A stretch of DNA of 8,602 bases, taken from contig JBBQPM010000245.1 in assembly GCA_038217425.1 (NCBI GenBank), positions 1 to 8,602 on the forward strand, in the 5' to 3' direction. This DNA comes from JAIEPT01 sp038217425 (GTDB lineage Bacteria > Planctomycetota > Planctomycetia > Gemmatales > Gemmataceae). The notes under the pieces are model-generated. The model was given only the letters and a program-made list of their open reading frames with translations, ran no database searches and was not told the origin of the DNA. The stretch's first letter is position 1. Each line of letters starts with the position of its first letter. The translations under genes were made by a program, and so were the position numbers. This document shows, one piece after another, positions 1 to 5,756 of this stretch.

Positions 1-1
1 C

Positions 2-154
2 GCCGACACGGGCCCGGCGGCGCGGGAGGCGTTGGCGAAGCGCGGCTGGTCGTCTGCGGATTATCGCAAGGTACACGACGCGCTGGCGGCGCGCCGGCCG
101 ACGTTCGAGGCGGAAGCGGGATTCACGCCGCCAGGCGCAGCTGCGGCAAGGTGA
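2..154 (+). CDS. C-terminal fragment of an unidentified protein, cut by the window edge
   Basis: This is the 3' end of a plus-strand gene whose beginning lies outside the window. It reads in frame from base 2 to a TGA at 152..154, giving about 50 residues with a hydrophilic, helix-prone stretch (AREALAKRGWSSADYRKVHD). What supports it as real is the third codon position, which is nearly always G or C up to about base 120, as expected for coding sequence in this GC-rich genome; the other two plus frames lack that pattern. It runs convergently into the minus-strand membrane-protein gene, and the two coding ends overlap by 32 bp (123..154). The last dozen residues are rich in Ala, Gly and Pro and may be a poorly conserved tail. 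I do not recognise the family, and too little is visible to suggest a function. Confidence 0.55.
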   Translation, partial: ADTGPAAREALAKRGWSSADYRKVHDALAARRPTFEAEAGFTPPGAAAAR

Positions 155-734
155 CGGTCTCGGGCTGCGCCTTCTCGGCAACAATCGCGCGCCAGATGCC
201 GCCCAGGCAGAGGATCGGGTCGCCCAGGAAATCCCACAGATTGATCGACGGGCCAATCTCGAGCGCGAAGCCAGCGAGCCCGATCAGCCAGGCGACCGCC
301 AGGCAGGGATGGCGCTGCCAGGCGTAGGCCAGGAGCACGCCGACGCCGATAAGGATTCCATTCGGCCGATATCCCCACGCGTAAAGGTCGTACTGAATAT
401 AGCTGAGGGTGCAAAGATACAAGCCGAGCAGCAGCCCGGCGAGAATAAGGGCGACGTCGCGCGGGCATGGAGCGGTCCACGGGGAACGCACGCCGAGCCT
501 TTTCGCGTACTCGAACAGGAGCAGCACGCAGGTGGCCAAACTCAGATCGCCCATGAAGCCGCGCAGGGTGAAGATTAATGTTCGCCCTTCAAGGATCGGT
601 GCGTAGAGCAGCACCCCGCAGAGGAAGACGAGGACGAGGCGCAGCGCGATCGGCGTGCGGCGCATGCCGGGGAGCGCGAGCGGGATGCAGGCGAAGAGGA
701 GCGTCAGGCCGGCGTGGCCGAGCAGGTCATTCAC
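123..734 (-). CDS. small polytopic membrane protein of unknown family, coupled to the sialidase-like gene
   Basis: This is a 203-residue, strongly hydrophobic protein with about six or seven predicted membrane segments, roughly at residues 5-23, 30-47, 62-75, 93-110, 125-138, 143-159 and possibly 165-182, followed by a short polar tail. I chose the GTG at 734 because AAGGAG lies 7 nt upstream (742..747) and because this start overlaps the end of the sialidase-like gene by 8 bp (GTGAATGA), the usual layout for translational coupling. An ATG at 818 in the same frame would extend far into the sialidase gene, encodes a low-complexity Ser/Ala/Arg leader and has no such signal. No catalytic motif or named family is recognised. 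Conserved-looking polar spots inside the membrane region are the RGFMGDLS stretch (residues 58-65) and the WDFLGDP stretch (167-173). Tight coupling suggests that it works with the exported sialidase-like protein, perhaps as a membrane partner; that is inference. Confidence 0.75.
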   Translation of the reverse strand: MNDLLGHAGLTLLFACIPLALPGMRRTPIALRLVLVFLCGVLLYAPILEGRTLIFTLRGFMGDLSLATCVLLLFEYAKRLGVRSPWTAPCPRDVALILAGLLLGLYLCTLSYIQYDLYAWGYRPNGILIGVGVLLAYAWQRHPCLAVAWLIGLAGFALEIGPSINLWDFLGDPILCLGGIWRAIVAEKAQPETVTLPQLRLAA

Positions 735-1869
735 GCATGCTCTCCTTGACCCAGGCGCGATTGAAGCGGATGTGGCGAATGCCCTGCCGCCGGGAGCTGA
801 AGACGACATCGACTTCATCCCCGTCTACGAGCATCGTCGGATACGAGTATTCGTCCCGGCCCGCTTGGAAGTCGAGCCCTTTCTCTTCGAGAATGCCGAC
901 CGCGCGCCAGCCGCGTCCCTCGGTGCTGACGGCGAGCATCAGGCGATCGCGTTCGCGGGTCGGATTGTAAGCTTGCAGGAAGAGCCCGTCGGCGAAGCGG
1001 ACGACGGCGACGGGTGAGTCGATGTTGGTGACTTCCAAGGGTGCCGGCGGGGACCAGGTTTCGCCGCCGTCTTGCGTTTGCTGAAAGAGAAGCCAACCGT
1101 CGTGCAGGCAGCGGTTGCGCAAGAAAGCCAGGGCACGCTTGTCGTCGAGCGGGATCATGCAGGGCTGGAGCGAGCCATGCTGACCGTCCATGCGGATCTT
1201 GCGGACGAAGCAGCCGTCGGCGTCGAACTGCAGGATCTCGGGGAATTTGTTGGTGAGTTCGAAGTAGAGGGGCAGCAGGAAGCCGCCGCACTCGAGGAGG
1301 ATGCCCGGATGGCGGACGAGCGTGCTCATGTTGAAGAAGGGGCTAGTGATGAGCCGGGTGGGCGGCGACCAGGTTTCGCCGTCGTCGGTCGAGATCATGC
1401 GATTGATGCTGCTCCCCGCCCAGCCGCCGAAGCCGACGCTGACGAAGAAGAGGTGAATTCGTCCGCGGGGGTCGCGGAACATCGTGGTATTGCCGACGCG
1501 GCGCGTGTAGCGATTCTCGGCCCGCCCCACGTCTTCGGGTGCGATCAGTAATTTCGCGGGCTGCCAGGCCCCGTCCCGAAAGCGCGACTGATAAAGCTTG
1601 ACGTCGACGGCACATTCGCTGGAGCCGCCGAAGAAGACGCACAGGAGTTCATTCTTGGGCAGCCGCACGAGCGAGGCGGCATGCACCTCCAGCACCCCTT
1701 CGGGCCGGTCGATCATGTGCCACTGGAAGTCGGGCGACTGCGCCGAAGATACAAGGGACGGCGACGACGAGGCAAAGCGCGGCGCCGGCAGCGCCGGTCG
1801 CCAGCAGGCGCCCAGAACTCCCAATCCTACGAGATAGAAGGCAATCGTGCCCAAACGCGGTCTGCCCAC
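727..1869 (-). CDS. sialidase-like (BNR/Asp-box) exported lipoprotein, COG4692-type predicted neuraminidase
   Basis: From the GTG at 1869 this is a 380-residue beta-propeller protein of the predicted sialidase family. It shows one canonical Asp-box, STDDGETW (residues 160-167), a second near-canonical TQDGGETW (265-272) and a degenerate third around STEGRGW (315-321). A C-terminal EYSYPTM followed by RRQGIRHI matches the conserved end of COG4692-type proteins. Members are predicted glycoside hydrolases acting on sialic-acid-like or other acidic sugars; the substrate cannot be read from the sequence. The N-terminus is basic (GRPR), then hydrophobic, then LGAC at 19-22, which fits a lipobox, so I infer export and lipidation at Cys22. 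The start is uncertain: an ATG at 2058 gives 443 residues, but that 63-residue extension covers a large hairpin, has weaker third-position GC (about 60% by hand count) and lacks a Shine-Dalgarno, whereas GTG 1869 has GGGAG 7 nt upstream. The gene overlaps the downstream membrane-protein gene by 8 bp. Confidence 0.82.
   Translation of the reverse strand: MGRPRLGTIAFYLVGLGVLGACWRPALPAPRFASSSPSLVSSAQSPDFQWHMIDRPEGVLEVHAASLVRLPKNELLCVFFGGSSECAVDVKLYQSRFRDGAWQPAKLLIAPEDVGRAENRYTRRVGNTTMFRDPRGRIHLFFVSVGFGGWAGSSINRMISTDDGETWSPPTRLITSPFFNMSTLVRHPGILLECGGFLLPLYFELTNKFPEILQFDADGCFVRKIRMDGQHGSLQPCMIPLDDKRALAFLRNRCLHDGWLLFQQTQDGGETWSPPAPLEVTNIDSPVAVVRFADGLFLQAYNPTRERDRLMLAVSTEGRGWRAVGILEEKGLDFQAGRDEYSYPTMLVDGDEVDVVFSSRRQGIRHIRFNRAWVKESMRE
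742..747 (-). promoter_or_regulatory. Shine-Dalgarno site deciding the GTG start of the membrane protein
   Basis: On the minus strand this is a perfect AAGGAG, 7 nt before the GTG at 734. It lies inside the last codons of the sialidase-like gene, so ribosomes finishing that gene end next to it. It is the main reason for preferring the 734 start over the upstream ATG. Confidence 0.7.
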
Positions 1870-1876
1870 GCGCTCG

Positions 1877-1881
1877 CTCCC
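1877..1881 (-). promoter_or_regulatory. probable ribosome binding site for the sialidase-like gene
   Basis: GGGAG on the minus strand sits 7 nt before the GTG at 1869. It supports a start that puts the signal peptide at the very N-terminus. The competing ATG at 2058 has no purine-rich sequence at the right distance. Confidence 0.45.
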
Positions 1882-1980
1882 ATTCCGTGAAAGTGCGGAC
1901 CCTTCCGAAATACCCAACAGGTCGTCTTTATGCAATGCCGATTCATTCCGGGGTGCGAGGGGGGCGCCGACGGATTTCGG

Positions 1981-2054
1981 CGAGCCAGGTCGCGGAAGCG
2001 CCTGGAGTACTCGGATGAACTGCTTTTCTCCAGGCGCTGACGCAACCTGGCTCG
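1981..2054. repeat. two-tier inverted repeat (hairpin) upstream of the sialidase-like gene
   Basis: Two perfect stems are nested. The outer arms are CGAGCCAGGT (1981-1990) and ACCTGGCTCG (2045-2054). The inner arms are AGCGCCTGGAG (1997-2007) and CTCCAGGCGCT (2028-2038). They are separated by a 6x6 internal loop in which three further base pairs can form, and the apical loop is 20 nt. With 21 perfect pairs this is far beyond chance for so short a span. It could be an mRNA leader structure, a protein-binding palindrome or a dispersed extragenic repeat. There is no run of T after either arm, so a simple intrinsic terminator is unlikely. Confidence 0.75.
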
Positions 2055-2111
2055 CCATGTCAACCGGGACGAGTGCCGGAATCTAGTGGAGAATATAGTT
2101 TGGATGTCGCA

Positions 2112-2300
2112 CTAGCACTACAGCGCTAGAAACTAGCAAGGCATTGCAGTAACTTCAAATACAGGAAGCATTTACTCCCCTCTCCCTCCGGGAGAGGGGT
2201 TGGGGGTGAGGGGAAGATGGCTCATCTCAATAGCACGGCTATTTCCCCTCACCCCCGCCCCTCTCCCGGAGGGAGAGGGAAGATAGCGCTGTAGTGCTAG
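2112..2300. mobile_element. MITE-like palindromic element with 17-bp terminal inverted repeats
   Basis: The ends are perfect 17-bp inverted repeats: CTAGCACTACAGCGCTA at 2112-2128 and its exact reverse complement at 2284-2300. Inside lie a second inverted repeat of about 40 bp per arm (2175-2214 with 2243-2282), a small hairpin at the apex (2230-2242) and another beside the left end (2125-2137). The 189 bp encode no transposase, so any movement would have to be helped in trans. Both termini read CTAG, the reported preferred target of IS630-type elements, which duplicate TA; that parentage is inference, since CTAG may simply be part of the repeat. No other clear target-site duplication is present. 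The right end lies inside the DUF4416 reading frame and supplies its last codons and stop. Confidence 0.6.
2175..2282. repeat. long inner palindrome with CCTCTCCCTCCGGGAGAGG-type arms
   Basis: Arms of about 40 bp (2175-2214 and 2243-2282) are reverse complements of each other except for one small difference near the middle (AA versus G) and the outermost bases. Each arm also contains a self-complementary core, CTCTCCCTCCGGGAGAG. The 28-nt loop carries a further perfect 5-bp stem, ATAGC/GCTAT (2230-2234 and 2238-2242). From memory, arms of this kind occur as dispersed extragenic repeats in many planctomycete and other GC-rich genomes. As RNA it would form a very stable structure between the DUF4416 and sialidase genes and could block read-through or protect a 3' end. 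Confidence 0.7.
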
Positions 2301-2853
2301 CCGTCGCTTCCAGGCGATCTGCGCGCAACCGCTCGCAGAGAAGCATGCGCGCCTGGCCCAGGAACGCCAGCACTGCCGGCTCGCGATAGTCGGCGTACGT
2401 CCACGGCCAGGGTTCGAACGCCTTGCCGTGAAATTTCAGCGTCACCTCTGCGTAAATATTGTTTCCTAAATAGATTCGGTGCCCTTGATCCTTCGTCGTC
2501 GCCAGCAGGAACTTACCGAGTTGAAGGAGACCCGGATCGAGATTGAGCGGCCGAGCTTCCGGATGCTTTTTCGAGTCGATCAATTCCTGCTCGAGGGCGA
2601 TCGTCCACGGCTTGACGTGCGGCAAGATATCGGATTCGCGCAAGCCCTCGAAGACGACGAGCCGTTTTTTGAGCTGCGTCCCCATTTCTCGGTCGTAGTA
2701 CTTCGTGTGGTGAAATTCGAAGTCCGGACTTGCGAGCATCACGGGGCCGAACTCGGCGATCAGGCGCTGCTGGGCCCAGTCGAGCGCCTCGAGATGTTGA
2801 CTAAAGGAAGCGACGACGAGCAGCGATCGATCGGGAGGTCGGCGGACTGGCAT
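2239..2853 (-). CDS. DUF4416 family protein with an element-derived C-terminus
   Basis: From the ATG at 2853 this encodes 204 residues. Residues 10-160 match my recollection of DUF4416: FGPV (35-38), the YYDREMG stretch (52-58), NLDPGLL (104-110), LATTKDQGHRIYLG (117-130), IYAEVTL (133-139) and WTYADYR (151-157). The family is widespread in bacteria and uncharacterised, so no reaction can be assigned; the protein looks cytoplasmic, with no signal peptide or membrane segment. A GTG at 2865 would add four residues, and neither start has a good Shine-Dalgarno. The natural domain seems to end near residue 180. Residues 185-204, including SSLSLRERGGGEGK, are encoded entirely by the palindromic element, and the TAG stop sits at its apex. 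The insertion has therefore replaced or extended the original tail, probably without harming the core. It lies 61 bp downstream of the toxin gene on the same strand. Confidence 0.85.
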   Translation of the reverse strand: MPVRRPPDRSLLVVASFSQHLEALDWAQQRLIAEFGPVMLASPDFEFHHTKYYDREMGTQLKKRLVVFEGLRESDILPHVKPWTIALEQELIDSKKHPEARPLNLDPGLLQLGKFLLATTKDQGHRIYLGNNIYAEVTLKFHGKAFEPWPWTYADYREPAVLAFLGQARMLLCERLRADRLEATASTTALSSLSLRERGGGEGK

Positions 2854-2914
2854 CGGCGGGCACACATGAAAAGAGTTCGTCTCGAATCCAAAGCGTCAAA
2901 AGGGCCAAGTTCGG

Positions 2915-3217
2915 CTAACCCGGTTCTCGTTGCTTCCAGTAGTCGGGATCTCTGCGATGATGCGCAACTGCCATGATTTCAATCAACCCATCAAATTCAA
3001 CAAAGTGAAGCGTATACGGAAATCGCTTCAAGACGCATTTCATATGCCCTTGATCTGCGGATCTTGAAAATGAGGAAGGTCGATCGGAAATTCGCTGCGC
3101 GGCACGTTCCACCTCGTCGCGCAATTCGTCTCCCAATCCGTCGCCCAACCCATCATAATGAGCGATGGCGCTAATGAGATCGGCTTTCGCCTCAGCGTGG
3201 AAAACAATCGCATTCAC
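2915..3217 (-). CDS. RelE/ParE-family toxin of a type II toxin-antitoxin module
   Basis: This 100-residue protein has the RelE/ParE layout: an N-terminal strand and helix (VFHAEAKADLISAIAHYDG), a second helix ending ELRDEVERAAQRI (31-43), and a C-terminal sheet with RFPYTLHF (65-72) and AVAHHRRDPDYW (83-94). RFPY and the H-x2-R-x-P-x-YW ending are typical of the family. Members either cleave mRNA at the ribosome or poison gyrase; the sequence alone does not say which. The start is the GTG at 3217, whose GTGA overlaps the antitoxin stop. There is no strong Shine-Dalgarno, so translation is probably coupled to the antitoxin. The same frame stays open upstream to 3547, but that extension lies over the antitoxin gene and is not protein-like. 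GLGD occurs twice in a row (23-30) without altering the usual helix spacing. The gene is intact and presumably kept silent by its partner. Confidence 0.85.
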   Translation of the reverse strand: MNAIVFHAEAKADLISAIAHYDGLGDGLGDELRDEVERAAQRISDRPSSFSRSADQGHMKCVLKRFPYTLHFVEFDGLIEIMAVAHHRRDPDYWKQREPG

Positions 3218-3441
3218 GGTCTCGGTCTTTGGCGAAGTTCCGCGAAAAGTTCGTGGGCGGGAATGCCCTGCTGCATTTTCGATCGCGTTTCGTGTAAGCG
3301 GCGTCGCACCTCCGCTTCCCAGGAAGTCGCGGTTTCCTCGCTCGGCTCGAACGAACTCAGAAACGCATGGGCGAGTTCGCCGCGCTGCTCCAAGGTCAGC
3401 GCATCGATTTGCTCGATGATCCGTTCGACAGCCTGCGTCAT
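3214..3441 (-). CDS. antitoxin, putative addiction module component family
   Basis: This 75-residue acidic helical protein matches the 'putative addiction module component' antitoxin family (PF09720/TIGR02574 type). It begins with an amphipathic helix (VERIIEQIDALTLEQRGELA), then has SSFEPSEE (29-36), an invariant-looking W41, a basic helix and GIPAHELFAELRQR (59-72). Such proteins bind and neutralise the RelE/ParE toxin encoded just downstream and usually repress their own operon. I chose the ATG at 3441 because GGAGG lies 8 nt upstream (3450-3454). An ATG at 3483 in frame adds 14 residues but has no ribosome binding site. The stop overlaps the toxin start by 4 bp. The module sits between two unrelated minus-strand units, just after the terminator of the DUF1501 operon, so it probably has its own promoter between 3442 and 3507, though none is recognisable. 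Confidence 0.88.
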   Translation of the reverse strand: MTQAVERIIEQIDALTLEQRGELAHAFLSSFEPSEETATSWEAEVRRRLHETRSKMQQGIPAHELFAELRQRPRP

Positions 3442-3449
3442 GGGAACGA

Positions 3450-3454
3450 CCTCC
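3450..3454 (-). promoter_or_regulatory. Shine-Dalgarno site of the antitoxin gene
   Basis: GGAGG on the minus strand lies 8 nt before the ATG at 3441. It decides between this start and the in-frame ATG at 3483. It is part of a 12-bp sequence (GGAGGTCGTTCC) that occurs again at 3519-3530. Confidence 0.6.
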
Positions 3455-3473
3455 GGCGACTTGCCGCATTGCG

Positions 3474-3488
3474 CGTGCGACATGCACG
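3474..3488. promoter_or_regulatory. candidate operator palindrome upstream of the antitoxin
   Basis: CGTGC and GCACG form a perfect 5-bp inverted repeat around a 5-nt centre, 33 bp before the antitoxin start. Toxin-antitoxin operons commonly have a short palindrome here for self-repression. No -10 or -35 boxes can be placed around it, so this is a weak call. Confidence 0.25.
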
Positions 3489-3507
3489 ACTCGCATTGGT
3501 TCCTGGG

Positions 3508-3542
3508 AAAAAGAGCGAGGAACGACCTCCATCGCTCCTCGC
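3508..3542 (-). terminator. intrinsic terminator of the DUF1553-Uma2-DUF1501 operon
   Basis: Read on the minus strand, GCGAGGA (3542-3536) pairs with TCCTCGC (3521-3515) around a 14-nt loop and is followed at once by TCTTTTT (to 3508). An alternative 6-bp stem GAGCGA/TCGCTC uses the same region. It begins 22 bp after the DUF1501 stop and ahead of the antitoxin gene, so it should separate the two transcription units. Confidence 0.65.
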
Positions 3543-3564
3543 CTCAATTGCTGCGAACTTTTTC

Positions 3565-5037
<1,473 letters not shown>

Positions 5038-5043
5038 TTGAGG

Positions 5044-5049
5044 CTCCTT
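5044..5049 (-). promoter_or_regulatory. Shine-Dalgarno site of the DUF1501 gene
   Basis: AAGGAG on the minus strand lies 6 nt before the ATG at 5037, a near-ideal arrangement that confirms the start used for the twin-arginine leader. Confidence 0.65.
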
Positions 5050-5106
5050 AAAGGGTTACGCTTTCTTGTTTTATCTCATGAGGGCGAGGAACGCAATCGA
5101 AATCCG

Positions 5107-5745
5107 CTAATCCTCGTTTTCAAGTTCCGCGAAGATGTCGCGGAGGGCGAGGGAAAAGCCCGGCAGCACGTCGCCGCCGTCCAAGGCGTCGTCTTCGGAC
5201 AAGATTCGGAAATCCTCCGCGGAAGTATGCACCGCGACCTGGCGTTTCTTGGGATCGACGAGCCAGACGAGACGTACGCCTGCCGCGAAGAACTCAGAGA
5301 CTTTGCGTTCCATCTCACCTCTGGTATTGCTCGGGCTGAGCACCTCGATCGCCAGGTCGGGCGCCAGGTAAGGAACCGGCTCGCGATGCGCGGTTGCCTG
5401 CTTCCAACGAGCAATGGAGATAAAGGCGACGTCCGGAAGTCTCACCAATCCTTCAGAAAACCCAAACGTTCCGTCCGGCCCCGTCAGTTTTCCCAGCCTG
5501 CGAGGTCGAACGAAAGCGTCCAAGGTTACAATCAGAAAGACGGCCAAGTTCGATTCGGAATATCCCACAGGCTTCTCCACCAGGACGCCGTCGATCAGCT
5601 CACATAGCTTGTTCCGCTCAACGTCCCGAACGGTGGCCGTCCCCGGCGCTGGATTCAAGCGAATCCGGCTCGGCGCGATGTCCCCCAGTGCAAAGAGAAG
5701 ATCCTCGAGCGTCTCGGGCTGCGCTTCTATTGCCTTGACGATCAT
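5107..5745 (-). CDS. Uma2 family protein (PD-(D/E)XK nuclease-like fold)
   Basis: This 212-residue protein belongs to the Uma2 family (PF05685), a restriction-endonuclease-like fold. The visible landmarks, in order, are ELIDGVLVEKPVGYSES (49-65), LPDVAFIS with D105, DLAIEVLSPSNT with E134 (130-141), the helix around MERKVSEFFAAGVRLVWLVDP (K148) and a C-terminal LPGFSLALRDIF. D105, E134 and possibly K148 are candidate metal/catalytic residues by analogy, so an active nuclease is possible but untested. The biological role of Uma2 proteins is unknown; planctomycetes and cyanobacteria carry many copies. I chose the ATG at 5745 because GGGAG lies 7 nt upstream, overlapping the last base of the DUF1553 stop. 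An in-frame start at 5799 would overlap the DUF1553 gene by 43 bp. The 11-bp gap to the upstream gene implies co-transcription. The protein looks cytoplasmic, unlike its exported neighbours, so a shared pathway is doubtful. Confidence 0.88.
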   Translation of the reverse strand: MIVKAIEAQPETLEDLLFALGDIAPSRIRLNPAPGTATVRDVERNKLCELIDGVLVEKPVGYSESNLAVFLIVTLDAFVRPRRLGKLTGPDGTFGFSEGLVRLPDVAFISIARWKQATAHREPVPYLAPDLAIEVLSPSNTRGEMERKVSEFFAAGVRLVWLVDPKKRQVAVHTSAEDFRILSEDDALDGGDVLPGFSLALRDIFAELENED

Positions 5746-5756
5746 TGCAAATCTCC

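Larger units (their letters stand above)
1870..2111 (-). other. probable untranslated leader of the sialidase-like gene
   Basis: This stretch lies between the preferred sialidase start and the palindromic element. It stays open in the sialidase frame up to an ATG at 2058, so an automatic annotation may call it coding. I read it as non-coding leader because it contains a 74-bp hairpin, shows relaxed third-position base use and lacks a Shine-Dalgarno at the ATG. The mRNA start is unknown; no convincing promoter was found. Confidence 0.4.
3443..3530. repeat. 12-bp direct repeat pair before the toxin-antitoxin module
   Basis: GGAACGACCTCC (plus strand) occurs at 3443-3454 and again at 3519-3530, 76 bp apart. 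One copy covers the antitoxin ribosome binding site and the other lies in the loop of the upstream terminator. It may be a regulator-binding repeat, a trace of a small duplication, or chance. Confidence 0.3.

Noticed and set aside
1981..2054. The leader hairpin as an integron attC recombination site.
   Set aside because: The nested arms recall attC structure, but the outer ends lack the RYYYAAC and GTTRRRY core sites and there is no integrase or cassette array nearby.
2092..2097. TATATT on the minus strand as a -10 box for the sialidase-like gene.
   Set aside because: No acceptable -35 box lies about 17 bp upstream, and one AT-rich hexamer is not enough to call a promoter.
2175..2282. The inner palindrome as an intrinsic terminator for the DUF4416 gene.
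   Set aside because: The stem is very strong, but no T-run follows it on the minus strand; it may still hinder read-through, so it is listed only as a repeat.
2106..2307. GTCGC on both sides of the palindromic element (2106-2110 and 2303-2307) as a target-site duplication.
   Set aside because: The copies are 1 and 2 bp away from the ends rather than adjacent, and a 5-bp match in GC-rich DNA is easily chance.
3125..3155. Short tandem repeat encoding GLGDGLGD in the toxin.
   Set aside because: The two DNA copies are imperfect, and the spacing from the preceding tyrosine to the GLGD motif seems usual for the family, so there is no clear insertion.
2915..3547. The toxin reading frame extended to 210 residues.
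   Set aside because: The upstream half lies over the antitoxin gene in a different frame, crosses the terminator, and is not protein-like; the GTG at 3217 gives a standard-length toxin.
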